The notes below the pieces were generated by a model that made no database searches, had not been told where the DNA came from, and saw only the letters and a list, made by a program, of their open reading frames with translations. From contig OZ252297.1 in the NCBI GenBank assembly GCA_965250275.1, forward strand, positions 4,092,001 through 4,156,000: a stretch of DNA of 64,000 nt, given 5' to 3'. Shown here in pieces: positions 17,359 through 26,365 of the stretch (position 1 is the first letter of the stretch; each line of letters begins with the position of its first letter). Origin of the DNA: G965250275 sp965250275 (GTDB lineage Bacteria > Pseudomonadota > Alphaproteobacteria > Rhodobacterales > Rhodobacteraceae). A program made the position numbers and the translations under genes.

Positions 17359-18465
17359 CTAGTCCAAGACCATTGCCGGAGCGCCCAGTCCCGCGCGGTC
17401 AATTGTGATCCCCAATCCGACACCAGTTGGCGGAGAAATCGAACCATTGCGCCGGACTGGCCCGTCCTCGGCCAACCTTGGCGCCACGTACCCGGACAGA
17501 TCACAAACATTCAGCAATGCACGCTGCGGCGTCGCTGAGCCGAGGTGCAGGGCGGCTGCCGTGACAATGTCAGAGCCCCAGGTGTCCTCGACACACATCT
17601 TGGCCCCGAGATGCAGGCAAAGGTCGCGGGCCCGGTGGGCGGCGGACAGGCCACCAAACTTCGACAATTTTACTGCAACCGCGTCCATGCAGCCCTTGGC
17701 AGCACCGTCCAGCAGTGTCGCGGTGTCATGCGCGATTTCGTCCAGTTTCATTGGCAGGCCGGTGGCAGCCCGGACACGCGCACATTCCTCCATGGTTGCG
17801 CAAGGCTGTTCCAGCATGATGTCCAATCCCGCGACCGCGCGCCCGACCCGCGTTGCCGTCAGACTGTCAGTTCCGCAGTTCCAATCGCCGTAGACCAATG
17901 GCCCTGGCCCGACTGCATCTCGTACCGCCCGCAGACGTTCAACATCGGCCTGCCAATCCGCGTCCGCGCCCAGCTTGGCCTGAAACTGGGTGATCCCCTC
18001 CGTCTGGGCCTGTGCCGCTATGCGCGCCATCTCGTCTGGTGCAACACAGGTGATCGAGTGGTAGAGCGGCAGTTGGTCGGTGCGCTGGCCACCCATCAGA
18101 GCACTCAGCGGAAACGCTGCCTTTTGCCCGGTCAGGTCCCAAAGAGCGATGTCGATCGCCGACTTGGCATAACGGTGGTCTTGCAGATGCGTATCGAGCC
18201 TTGCCATGACAGCCCCAACACCAATCGGATCCGCACCCAGCAACACAGGGGCCATTTCGGAAAGTGCGGGCCCCACGCCCCGCGCATAGGCCGGCAGGTA
18301 ATGCGGGATCGGACAGACCTCCCCCCAGCCGGTCAGACCTTCATCGGTATCGAGTGCGATCACCGCTGTCTCAACCGTGTCGCACGCCTTTCCGTCGGCC
18401 ATCTGATAGACCGTGTGGCTGGTCAGCGGCACATGCCAGAGGCTTACCCGAGTGATCCGCGTCAT
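17359..18465 (-). CDS. Enolase-superfamily enzyme, likely cis-3-hydroxy-L-proline dehydratase
   Basis: 368 residues of the mandelate racemase/muconate lactonizing group. Expected active-site residues are Lys164, metal ligands Asp194, Glu219 and Asp242, and Lys266 on the opposite face. The segment YGDWNCG around Asp194 and the KLSKFGGLS region resemble enzymes described as cis-3-hydroxy-L-proline dehydratases, which make pyrroline-2-carboxylate. That specific call is from recalled family features, not a search. It starts 2 bases after the upstream enolase-family gene and is part of the coupled operon from 23720. Confidence 0.75.
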   Translation of the reverse strand: MTRITRVSLWHVPLTSHTVYQMADGKACDTVETAVIALDTDEGLTGWGEVCPIPHYLPAYARGVGPALSEMAPVLLGADPIGVGAVMARLDTHLQDHRYAKSAIDIALWDLTGQKAAFPLSALMGGQRTDQLPLYHSITCVAPDEMARIAAQAQTEGITQFQAKLGADADWQADVERLRAVRDAVGPGPLVYGDWNCGTDSLTATRVGRAVAGLDIMLEQPCATMEECARVRAATGLPMKLDEIAHDTATLLDGAAKGCMDAVAVKLSKFGGLSAAHRARDLCLHLGAKMCVEDTWGSDIVTAAALHLGSATPQRALLNVCDLSGYVAPRLAEDGPVRRNGSISPPTGVGLGITIDRAGLGAPAMVLD

Positions 18466-18467
18466 AT

Positions 18468-19571
18468 CTAGTACACCGCCACCGGATCGCCCAGCGCCTC
18501 TTCGTCAGGAGCAACCCCTAGGCCGGGACTCGAGGGCACCGTCAGCTTTCCACCATCGGATCGCGCGCCACGCCCAGCGGCGACATCCAAAGTCAGCATG
18601 TCCTGACAGGCCCAGGTTCCAAGCCGGAACTCCGGCGGAATGGACTGAGACAGATGCGCGGCTTCGGTGTCTGCCAAAACCGAACCACCGGTGGCCATGA
18701 CATACATCTGAATGCCGTGCGCCAACGCGATGTCGCGCATCCGGCGCGCTTTGGTGAGGCCGCCGACCCGGTTCAACTTGATACCAAAGACCTCGGCCAG
18801 TCCCTCCCGGGCAATCCTGCAAGCATCCTGAAGGGTGACCAGCGTTTCATCCACCGAGATCGGCGTAGTCGTGACCGATCGCAGCGCGGCAATGTCGTCC
18901 AGCGTCTCACAGGGTTGTTCCACCGTGATCCCCAAATCCGCGACGGCATTCATCACGATCGAAGCCTCCCGCCGGGTCCAGGCGCGATTCACATCGTAGA
19001 GGATGCGCTCTTCCGGCAAACGAGCCGCCTCCAGGAACCGAATGCGCTCGATATCAGCTTCGATGTCCCCACCAACCTTGGCCGAATGCACGCGATAGTC
19101 CTGCGCGCGGTACGATTTGATGATATCCAGCATGTAATCCGGAGACCCGGAAGAGACTGAGGAGGCAATCCAGGTGCCTTCCTCGTCGCGTCCCCCGAGC
19201 AGATCTGCAATGGACAATCCGGCCGCCTGCCCCGTGATGTCCCAACACGCCATGTCGATCGGCGCCTTGGCATAGAGATGCCCCGGAAGGCAGCGATCCA
19301 TCGCGCGTTCCACTTGATCCAGAGCGCGCGGGTCTTGACCCAGAATGACCGGCGCCATGGTTTCAATGCCGGCGCGAATGCCCGGCCCATGGGCTGGCAC
19401 GTAGGTGTGACCCCAAGGCGTGCCCTCGCCCCATCCTGTCAGACCCGCATCTGTCTCCAACTTTACAAAGGTCGCGTCGAGCACGTCGAACCGCAATCGT
19501 CCGCCGGACAGCCAGTAGGGATCCCGCAAGGGCAAATCGACATGATAGACCGTGATCCGCGTGATCTTCAC
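18468..19571 (-). CDS. Mandelate racemase/muconate lactonizing family enzyme (possible betaine epimerase)
   Basis: 367 residues from a GTG at 19571 that overlaps the stop of the DddQ-like gene (GTGA). Catalytic residues are Lys165, metal ligands Asp193, Glu218 and Asp241, and Lys265. Spacing and neighbours resemble the hydroxyproline-betaine 2-epimerases known from marine roseobacters. Those act beside Rieske and flavin demethylases like the ones in this cluster. Substrate assignment is inference. The open frame extends to an earlier ATG at 19625, but this would run inside the upstream gene. Confidence 0.8.
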   Translation of the reverse strand: MKITRITVYHVDLPLRDPYWLSGGRLRFDVLDATFVKLETDAGLTGWGEGTPWGHTYVPAHGPGIRAGIETMAPVILGQDPRALDQVERAMDRCLPGHLYAKAPIDMACWDITGQAAGLSIADLLGGRDEEGTWIASSVSSGSPDYMLDIIKSYRAQDYRVHSAKVGGDIEADIERIRFLEAARLPEERILYDVNRAWTRREASIVMNAVADLGITVEQPCETLDDIAALRSVTTTPISVDETLVTLQDACRIAREGLAEVFGIKLNRVGGLTKARRMRDIALAHGIQMYVMATGGSVLADTEAAHLSQSIPPEFRLGTWACQDMLTLDVAAGRGARSDGGKLTVPSSPGLGVAPDEEALGDPVAVY

Positions 19572-20173
19572 TGCACCACCGCCCGATCGGTCAGAACCGG
19601 TTTGATGTGCAAATTGTTGCGCCACACAACATACGCCATCACGCCGCTGTCGTGGGTGGTCATCGCGTGCGGCTGATCGCTGGCGTGGAAACAGGTGTCG
19701 CCCGCAACCAGCGTCTGCGGCGCCTCGTGTTCGCGCAAAAACTCCGCACTTCCCGCTAAGACCAGATACATTTCCTCAGCAGGATGGTGATGCCATGTGT
19801 AGTGCAGACCCGGGGGCATATAGACCACAAACCCGCTCATCTGCGCGCTTTGCCAAGCGCCGCCTGAAGCGCAGATCAACCCGTAGCAGGCGAACCGGTC
19901 CATAAAATCCTGACCGATCGAGGTGTCCTTGTAGGTCTCGCGCCACTCCGCCTCTGGCCCGGCTGCCAGAAACGCATCGCGAAGACCGCTCATTGCGCCT
20001 GCCGGCAAATCCCGGTCCGCCAACATAAGCTTGGCAGCAGGAACGTGATATGGCGATACCGGCGTTGGCGTCAGGTCGTCTCCCAGCGCACAAAATTCAC
20101 GCAACGATGGCACAACCCGATGCGCCTCGGCCACTTCGGCCAGAAGCCGATCCCAGACCGGGCGCCCGGTCAC
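19568..20173 (-). CDS. dddQ: Cupin protein, probable DMSP lyase of the DddQ type
   Basis: 201 residues with a single C-terminal cupin. The metal site is HHHPAEEMY at residues 128-136 with a later His169, and PPGLHYTW lies just before it. DddQ enzymes of roseobacters share this layout and split dimethylsulfoniopropionate to DMS and acrylate. The start is a GTG at 20173 overlapping the stop of the upstream MDR gene (GTGA). It sits in an operon with demethylation and enolase-family genes, so a lyase for another onium compound remains possible. Activity is not proven by sequence. Confidence 0.72.
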   Translation of the reverse strand: MTGRPVWDRLLAEVAEAHRVVPSLREFCALGDDLTPTPVSPYHVPAAKLMLADRDLPAGAMSGLRDAFLAAGPEAEWRETYKDTSIGQDFMDRFACYGLICASGGAWQSAQMSGFVVYMPPGLHYTWHHHPAEEMYLVLAGSAEFLREHEAPQTLVAGDTCFHASDQPHAMTTHDSGVMAYVVWRNNLHIKPVLTDRAVVQ

Positions 20174-21249
20174 GGGATCACCACGATATTGCCGGTGTGT
20201 TTTTTGTCGATGAAGGCCTGCTGCGCGGCGACCAGGTCGGACAGCGGGTAGGTGGCTGCAAGAGATGGGCGTACGTCACCGGCTTCGATGAATCGCACCA
20301 CATTCTCGAATATCCCCGGTGGAACCACTGTGGAACCTGTGAATGTCAGGTCCCGCAAGTAGAGTGTCCGCAAATCTAGCGGCACCATCGGACCGGCGAT
20401 CGCTCCGGAACAGGTGTAACGGCCGCCTCGCTCAAGAATGTCGATCAGACGCGGCCAGATCTCACCCCCGACGATGTCGGCGACCACGGTGACCTGCTCA
20501 TCGCCAAGCACGGCCTTCAGATCACCAGGGTCCCGCGCCAGAACCCGGTCGGCCCCAAGCGCTTTGACGTCCGGATGTTTCGCCTCAGACGCCAGCGCGA
20601 TCACGCGGGCACCGCGGCGTTTGGCGAGTTGCACCAGAGCACCGCCAACACCCCCGGATGCACCGGGTATCAGGACGGTGTCCGCATCCCCGACCTGAGC
20701 GCGCGCCAGCATCCCTTCGGCTGTGGTGTAGGAACACGAAAAGGTGGCGAGCTCTGCGTCGGACAGGGTGCTTGTCACTGGTGCGACATTGCGATGGTCC
20801 GCCAGTGCATATTCAGCGAAACCCCCATCCACTTCGGAGCCATAATATCCGGCCTTGGATTTGTTGAGCGGATCGTTCCAGTCGCGCTGCCAAGCATCGA
20901 TCATAATGCGCCGCCCGATCAGCGCGTCGTCCGCTTCCGCTCCGACCGCGACCACTTCTCCGACCGCATCCGCGCCTTGTATTCTGGGAAAGGTGATCGT
21001 CGCGCCGCCCCAGCTTGGGTCGTCAGCGCCAGAGTTGTCATAGGCGCCACCCGTGGTGGCCTCTTGAACTTTCTTAGAGTACCAGCCGGACCGTGTGTTC
21101 ACATCGGTGTTGTTTAATCCGCAGGCCGCAACCCGGAACAAAACGTCGGTCGGGCCAACTTCGGGGACGGGCCAATCCTCGCGCCACTGGTACTGCTCCA
21201 TGCCGCCGTGGCCCATCAGAACCATCGCCTTCATCGTTTTCGGGATCAT
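20170..21249 (-). CDS. Zinc-type alcohol dehydrogenase / quinone oxidoreductase family (MDR)
   Basis: 359 residues of the medium-chain dehydrogenase/reductase superfamily. It has an N-terminal GroES-like domain and a Rossmann domain with GASGGVGGALVQLA near the middle. The usual structural-zinc cysteine cluster is absent, which favours a quinone-oxidoreductase or enoyl-reductase type using NADPH. It lies directly upstream of the DddQ-like gene. Acryloyl-CoA reductases (AcuI) belong to this superfamily, but this protein is longer than AcuI, so a direct equivalence is doubtful. Its start overlaps the preceding stop (ATGA). Confidence 0.88.
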   Translation of the reverse strand: MIPKTMKAMVLMGHGGMEQYQWREDWPVPEVGPTDVLFRVAACGLNNTDVNTRSGWYSKKVQEATTGGAYDNSGADDPSWGGATITFPRIQGADAVGEVVAVGAEADDALIGRRIMIDAWQRDWNDPLNKSKAGYYGSEVDGGFAEYALADHRNVAPVTSTLSDAELATFSCSYTTAEGMLARAQVGDADTVLIPGASGGVGGALVQLAKRRGARVIALASEAKHPDVKALGADRVLARDPGDLKAVLGDEQVTVVADIVGGEIWPRLIDILERGGRYTCSGAIAGPMVPLDLRTLYLRDLTFTGSTVVPPGIFENVVRFIEAGDVRPSLAATYPLSDLVAAQQAFIDKKHTGNIVVIP

Positions 21250-23720
21250 ATCAATGTCTCCAGCGCCTTGTCGCTTCGAGGCCGCATGCTTTGAGGGTCG
21301 TAAGCCGGTTCGGCCAGAACCCGTGCCTTGCGCGGGGCGCCGTGGATTATCACTTCCAACTCAGTACCGGGCCGCGCCGCAGATGGCTTGATGTAAGCGA
21401 AGGCCAAAATCTTGCCGACCGTATATCCGTAGGCGACAGAAGCTGTCGAACCCACGACCTGTCCTTGGCACAGCACCGCCTCTCCACCATGCCCGTCCAC
21501 CTGGCCGTCTGGTTCAATTTCGAGGTAAGCGCAAACCCACGGCAGATCATCGGTCCGGGCAAACGTCTCGGCCTTGCCCAGATATGGATGTTCAGAGCGG
21601 GCAAAACGCAGGACGTCGGCTTCGGGTAGCGTGACCTCGTTGGTCAATTCACCTGCCCCCTTGAACCCTTTTTCCATACGCAATGCGTTCATTGCAAAGG
21701 ACCCATAATTGGCAATTCCATACGCTTGGCCTGCCTCCCAAAGCGCGTCGTAGACATCCAATGCGGCTTCCTGCGGAAGGTGAAACTCCCAGCCAAGTTC
21801 GCCGGCGTAGGACATGCGCACCGCCCAGACCAAGTGACCGGCCACAGATATCTGCTGTGCAGTGAGCCAGCGAAATCCAGCGTTGGACAAATCCGTACGG
21901 GTGCAGGCCTCAAGCACGTCGCGGGCCATTGGTCCGTTCAGCGCAAGTGCCGCCCAGGACTCCGACCGGTTGGTCACGAGCACGCCAACGTCTGTTGCGC
22001 CACCAGCCTGAGAAACCTCGATGCTGGTCTGGAGATGATCCAGCAGACGTTGCTCGAAGAATGCGGCGCACACCAGATAGAAGCGATCTGTGGCCAGTCT
22101 GACCACGGTGCACTCTAACTCGATCCTGCCGCGTCGGTTGAGCATATGTGTCAAAGCCACGCCGCCCGTCTTTTGCGGCAACTTGTTCGCAACCAGACCG
22201 TTGAGCAGCGACTCTGCGCCCGGCCCCGACACCTCTATTTTGGCGAAGGCCGAAACATCCATCAGGCCCACACTGTTACGTACGGCATGGCATTCCGCCG
22301 ATACGATGTCATGCACGGGGGTGCGTCCGAACCCGTATTGATCAACTGCCGTTTCGCCAACGCGCGCGAACCAGCGCGGGCGTTCGTGGCCGTAGACCTC
22401 TTCGAATACCGCGCCTTGCGCCTTGAGCCGATTATACAGTGCCGAGGGTTTGATGGGCCGCCCCGCGAGCCGGTTGAAATGCGGGAACGGGATTTCATGG
22501 CGCAGACAATAGTCTTCTTTGGCCTTGATGACCTGCCATTCCTTGGTGGCATAGGCTCCAAACCGGCGCGGATCAAACTCACGCATGGAGATATCGGCCG
22601 CGCCGTGCACCATCCAGCGCGCCAACTCGCGCGTCAGCCCCGGCCCCCAACCAATCCCGATCTGCGTCCCGCAGCAACACCAGTAATTGCGAACGCCCGG
22701 CGCAGGGCCGATCAGAGGATTGCCATCCGGTGGGTGGCTGATCGCGCCATGCACATCTCGGCTGATCCCCAGGTCGGCAAAGATCGGCATGCGGTTCAGG
22801 CTCTCTTCCAGCCAAGGCATGACCCGGTCATAGTCGGCTTCGAACAGCCAGTTTTCGTATTCCCAGGGACATTCATCCAACCAAACCGCGTTAGGGTTTG
22901 CCTTTTCGTAGATGCCGATCAGGCCCCGTTTCTGCTCCATACGGATATAGCCGCTGACATTTTTGTCGTCGCGGATCACGGGCAGTTCGCAATCCAGATC
23001 CGCAAACTGCGGCACGGGGTCCGTCACGAAATAGTGGTGGGTCATCGACGTCATTGGCAGCTGCAGACCTGACCACTCGCCCATCTGTCGGGCATAGGTC
23101 CCGCCCGCATTCACCACATGCTCGCAGCGGATTTGGCCCAGTTGTGTGTCCACCAACCACTCATCTCCGGAGCGCTCGATATTCGTGGCACGGCAACGTC
23201 TGACAATCCTGACACCGCGCGCACGTGCCCCGGCAGCCATGGCCATCGTGACATTGGTCGGATCCACATGCCCATCATCGGGGGTGTGCAAGGCGCCCAT
23301 CACCCCCTCAAGATTGTAGAAAGGGTGCAGTTCCGCGATCCGCTGCGGATCAACCAGCTCGATGTTGAAGCCCAGTGCCCGGCCGACGCTCAGCGTATGG
23401 CGCAACCAGTCCATCTCATCACTGGTGTATGCCAGGCGGAGTGATCCGCAGCCATGCCACGTCACGGCTTGGCCGGTTTCTTGCTCCAAGGCCCCGGAAT
23501 AGAGGCCGATGTTGTAGTCTACGCACTTTCCGAGCCCGAAAGAGCTGGTTGAATGGGTGATCTGCCCAGCCGCGTGCCAGGTCGACCCACTGGTCAGCTC
23601 CGCCTTCTCCAGAAGGACAACATCGGTCCATCCCTCGTGCGCAAGGTGATAGGCAAGACCCACCCCCATCACGCCGCCACCAACGATGACCACACGGGCC
23701 GATTTGGGCAGATCAGACAT
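21246..23720 (-). CDS. FAD-dependent oxidoreductase fused to GcvT domain (dimethylglycine/sarcosine dehydrogenase-like)
   Basis: 824 residues. The N-terminal DAO-type flavoprotein has the dinucleotide motif VGGGVMGVG (about residues 13-21) and STWHAAG with His49, the position of covalent flavin attachment in dimethylglycine dehydrogenases. A linker domain leads to a C-terminal GcvT/aminomethyltransferase domain (about residues 430-815) that passes the released one-carbon unit to tetrahydrofolate. It should N-demethylate a methylated amine. It is the first gene of the coupled operon and is divergent from the rpiR-type regulator. Confidence 0.92.
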   Translation of the reverse strand: MSDLPKSARVVIVGGGVMGVGLAYHLAHEGWTDVVLLEKAELTSGSTWHAAGQITHSTSSFGLGKCVDYNIGLYSGALEQETGQAVTWHGCGSLRLAYTSDEMDWLRHTLSVGRALGFNIELVDPQRIAELHPFYNLEGVMGALHTPDDGHVDPTNVTMAMAAGARARGVRIVRRCRATNIERSGDEWLVDTQLGQIRCEHVVNAGGTYARQMGEWSGLQLPMTSMTHHYFVTDPVPQFADLDCELPVIRDDKNVSGYIRMEQKRGLIGIYEKANPNAVWLDECPWEYENWLFEADYDRVMPWLEESLNRMPIFADLGISRDVHGAISHPPDGNPLIGPAPGVRNYWCCCGTQIGIGWGPGLTRELARWMVHGAADISMREFDPRRFGAYATKEWQVIKAKEDYCLRHEIPFPHFNRLAGRPIKPSALYNRLKAQGAVFEEVYGHERPRWFARVGETAVDQYGFGRTPVHDIVSAECHAVRNSVGLMDVSAFAKIEVSGPGAESLLNGLVANKLPQKTGGVALTHMLNRRGRIELECTVVRLATDRFYLVCAAFFEQRLLDHLQTSIEVSQAGGATDVGVLVTNRSESWAALALNGPMARDVLEACTRTDLSNAGFRWLTAQQISVAGHLVWAVRMSYAGELGWEFHLPQEAALDVYDALWEAGQAYGIANYGSFAMNALRMEKGFKGAGELTNEVTLPEADVLRFARSEHPYLGKAETFARTDDLPWVCAYLEIEPDGQVDGHGGEAVLCQGQVVGSTASVAYGYTVGKILAFAYIKPSAARPGTELEVIIHGAPRKARVLAEPAYDPQSMRPRSDKALETLI

Positions 23721-23767
23721 CAGGTCGACTCACATTGACATGATAAAACTCTCGACAGGGTAATTGA

Positions 23768-23811
23768 ACAAATATACCATCGTCAATCATGAATGACACA
23801 AATGTATCATC
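23768..23811. repeat. 14-bp direct repeat at the rpiR start, candidate regulator site
   Basis: ACAAATATACCATC (23768-23781) recurs as ACAAATGTATCATC (23798-23811) with two mismatches. The copies start 30 bases apart, about three helical turns. They straddle the start of the RpiR gene, in the gap between the two divergent units. Tandem sites on one helix face suit a dimer or tetramer regulator; binding by the RpiR protein is inference. Confidence 0.5.
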
Positions 23812-24676
23812 AGAGATTCTTGAGCGGCTCGCGGACGAGTGGGACGCCCTGACTCCACAGGCTCGCAAGGCGGCCCGCTACGTGCTCGAAAACCCGCAAG
23901 ACATCGGCGTTTCCACAGTGCGCGAGATGGCCAAGGCCGCCAAAGTGAAACCGAACACCCTGGTGCGCATGGCGCAACAAGCTGGGTTTGAGGGGTACGA
24001 AGACTTCCGCGCTCCGTTTCGCGATGCGATCCGGCAAGGGGCGGTCACGCTCCCGGACCGGGCCCGCTGGCTGCAAGACATCGCCAAGTCGGGCGATTTA
24101 GGCGGTCTTTACGCAGATATGGTTGGCGCCGCGATCCGAAACATCGAAGAGACCTTTGCCACCATCGACGCGGGGCGGCTGGAGGCGGCCGCGCAGGCGA
24201 TCTGGGAATCGCGCAACGTCTTCACACTGGGCGTGGGCGTGAACAACTCCAATGCCCGGAACTTCACCTACCTCGCCTCCACCGGGATGGTGCAGTTCCA
24301 CGCCATACCGCGGGCCGGATCGACCCCGCTGGACGATCTTGCTTGGGCAGGCAACCGTGATGTTCTGATCGCAATCACATGCCGCCCGTATCGTGCGGAA
24401 GTGGTCGAAGCGGTGGAACTTGCCCGACGGCAAGGCATGACCGTGATCGGGATCTCCGACAGTCCGGCGAGCCCGATCATCCGCGGCTCGGCGCATGGGT
24501 TTGTGATTGCCTGCGACACACCGCAGTTCTTCCCATCATCGGTCTCGACGATTGCCTTGCTGGAAACACTGTTGAGCTTCGTGATTTCCGTGGCCAGCGA
24601 CGAGATTGTCGAAAGGGTCGAGACGTTCCACAGACGGCGGCATGATCTGGGCATCTACCACGGAGATGGCGCGTGA
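23789..24676 (+). CDS. MurR/RpiR family transcriptional regulator
   Basis: 295 residues with an N-terminal HTH_6 domain (about 8-85, including STVREMAKAAKVKPNTLVRM) and a C-terminal SIS sugar-isomerase-like domain (about 130-265). RpiR proteins normally sense phosphorylated sugars, but in marine roseobacters this type is often found beside onium-compound genes. No good ribosome site precedes the ATG, so it may be leaderless or start slightly differently. It is divergent from the demethylase/dddQ operon and upstream of the Rieske gene, the probable targets. Confidence 0.9.
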   Translation: MNDTNVSSEILERLADEWDALTPQARKAARYVLENPQDIGVSTVREMAKAAKVKPNTLVRMAQQAGFEGYEDFRAPFRDAIRQGAVTLPDRARWLQDIAKSGDLGGLYADMVGAAIRNIEETFATIDAGRLEAAAQAIWESRNVFTLGVGVNNSNARNFTYLASTGMVQFHAIPRAGSTPLDDLAWAGNRDVLIAITCRPYRAEVVEAVELARRQGMTVIGISDSPASPIIRGSAHGFVIACDTPQFFPSSVSTIALLETLLSFVISVASDEIVERVETFHRRRHDLGIYHGDGA

Positions 24677-24797
24677 CACCGATGGGCGAAGCGGCTGCAA
24701 GACCTTCGGCATTCCCAAACACAGCAGTGGATTGGATGTGTCGTTTCCTGTCTGGTCTTCCTACCGTTCACATTGATCTGCCAAGGGAGACGTAGAA

Positions 24798-25904
24798 ATG
24801 AGCGAACCGGCCCGTTCTCTAGCGGCGCGTTACTACACCGATCCCGCGATCTTCGAGATAGAGCGCTCTGGCCTCCTTGCGCGCACATGGCAATTTGCAG
24901 GACATGCCAGCGCCTTGCGCGACACCGGAGACTACTTTGCGTTTGAGCTGGCCGGTGAAAGCCTGTTCTGCATCCGGGGCCGAGACGGCAACATTCGAAC
25001 CTTCTACAACGTCTGTCAGCACCGGGCACATCAACTTGTCAGCGGCTCAGGCACCACGCGGGTCGTGGTGTGCCCCTATCATGCGTGGACCTACGAGTTA
25101 AACGGGCGCCTGCGCGCGGGCCCCAACATCAAATCAGTCGAAGGGTTCGATGCCTCGACGATTTGCCTGACCGAAGTCCGCACTGAGATCTTCCTCGGCT
25201 TCATCTTTGTCAATCTCGATCCCAATGCGGACGATATGGACAGCTGGTTTCCGGGTGCCCGCGCCGAACTCGAAGGGTGGGTGCCGCACTGGAACGATCT
25301 GCAACCATTGGAGTGGGTTAAAATCCCAGAGGCCTGTAACTGGAAGGTTTCCATCGAAAACTATTCGGAATGCTACCACTGCAGTCTGAACCACCCCACA
25401 TTCGCCACGGGAGTGATCAAGCCGGAAACCTACAACATCCGGCCACAAGGGTATTGCCTCCGGCACACCACCGAGTGTCAGAATCTGGAAAACATGACTT
25501 ATCCGATCGACACCGGCCGGCCAAACGCTGAGGGCTATTCCAGCTGGTTTTTGTGGCCGATGTTCAGTTTTCAGGTCTATCCAGGCAATGTGCTGAACAC
25601 CTATCATTGGCGCGCAACCGACGCCGGGAATGTGGTGGTCTGGCGCGGGTGGTACAGCGAAAACGGCGTGGACAGCGACGTGGTGCGCCGGCTTGCCGTG
25701 CAAGACCGTGCGACCACGGTCGAAGAGGACATCCACCTTGTGGAAAGCGTTCAACGCGGGCTGCGCTCGAGGGGCTATGTCCCGGGCCCGCTCGTGGTCG
25801 ATCCCAATCAGGGTGTGAACTCTGAACATTCTGTCCAGGTCCTTCAGCAATGGATGCGTGACGCGGTGGATGGGAACCCTGACCCCGAAACGTCGGTGGG
25901 TTGA
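24798..25904 (+). CDS. Rieske non-haem iron oxygenase, alpha subunit
   Basis: 368 residues. The N-terminal Rieske [2Fe-2S] domain has ligands Cys73, His75, Cys92 and His95. The catalytic domain has the mononuclear iron motif ECYHCSLNH (His194, His199, with Glu191) and a downstream aspartate. Length and layout resemble glycine-betaine, stachydrine or carnitine monooxygenases that remove N-methyl groups. No reductase partner is adjacent. An AAGGGAGA site precedes the ATG. Together with the FAD/GcvT protein it would allow stepwise demethylation of a betaine. Confidence 0.92.
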   Translation: MSEPARSLAARYYTDPAIFEIERSGLLARTWQFAGHASALRDTGDYFAFELAGESLFCIRGRDGNIRTFYNVCQHRAHQLVSGSGTTRVVVCPYHAWTYELNGRLRAGPNIKSVEGFDASTICLTEVRTEIFLGFIFVNLDPNADDMDSWFPGARAELEGWVPHWNDLQPLEWVKIPEACNWKVSIENYSECYHCSLNHPTFATGVIKPETYNIRPQGYCLRHTTECQNLENMTYPIDTGRPNAEGYSSWFLWPMFSFQVYPGNVLNTYHWRATDAGNVVVWRGWYSENGVDSDVVRRLAVQDRATTVEEDIHLVESVQRGLRSRGYVPGPLVVDPNQGVNSEHSVQVLQQWMRDAVDGNPDPETSVG

Positions 25905-25957
25905 ATTGTTCGGCAGGGCGGGCTCTTTTGCCACAGAACATCAAAAGGATATCTGAC

Positions 25958-26338
25958 GTGGACGAAGAACTGTTTCTCAAGGGGTTGGCGCAACGCAAGG
26001 CAACGCTCGGCGAAGCCTATGTTCAGAAATCACTGGACGGGGCAGATGAGTTTACCCGTCCGTTTCAGGAGGCGATGACCGCCTGGTGCTGGGGCTTTGG
26101 GTGGGGAGACGAGGTGATCGACCCCAAGACCCGCTCGATGATGAACCTGGCGATGCTGGGCGCGCTTGGAAAAATGAACGAATGGGAAATCCATTGCCGC
26201 GGCGCCCTGACAAATGGCGTCAGCACGAAGGAGATCCGCGCGATCGTTCACGTTGTTGCCATCTATTGCGGTGTTCCGCAGGGGTTAGAGTGCTTTCGCG
26301 CCGCCCGCAAGGTGCTGGAGGAAGCCGGCAAGCTCTAG
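25958..26338 (+). CDS. Carboxymuconolactone decarboxylase family protein (PcaC-like)
   Basis: 126 residues from a GTG at 25958 with an AAAGGA site. The CMD fold is recognised by WGFGWGDEVIDPKTRSMMNL and the EIRAIVHVVAIYCG helix. The AhpD CxxC motif is absent, so it is closer to the PcaC type than the protein at 13848. True PcaC works in the protocatechuate pathway, and no other pca genes are adjacent, so the role here is open. It follows the Rieske gene by 53 bases and converges on the amidohydrolase. Confidence 0.85.
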   Translation: MDEELFLKGLAQRKATLGEAYVQKSLDGADEFTRPFQEAMTAWCWGFGWGDEVIDPKTRSMMNLAMLGALGKMNEWEIHCRGALTNGVSTKEIRAIVHVVAIYCGVPQGLECFRAARKVLEEAGKL

Positions 26339-26365
26339 ACCCATTGGCTTGCCGAAATGTGGCGA

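Noticed and set aside
19568..20173. Calling the cupin a proven DMSP lyase
   Set aside because: The metal site and length fit DddQ, but the operon context fits betaine breakdown equally well; kept as probable only.
20170..21249. Calling the MDR protein AcuI (acryloyl-CoA reductase)
   Set aside because: It belongs to the same superfamily and lies beside a DddQ-like gene, but it is longer than AcuI and no specific AcuI feature was recognised.
22146..23072. 308-codon plus-strand frame inside the FAD/GcvT gene
   Set aside because: Antisense of a clearly conserved flavoprotein; no recognisable domain.
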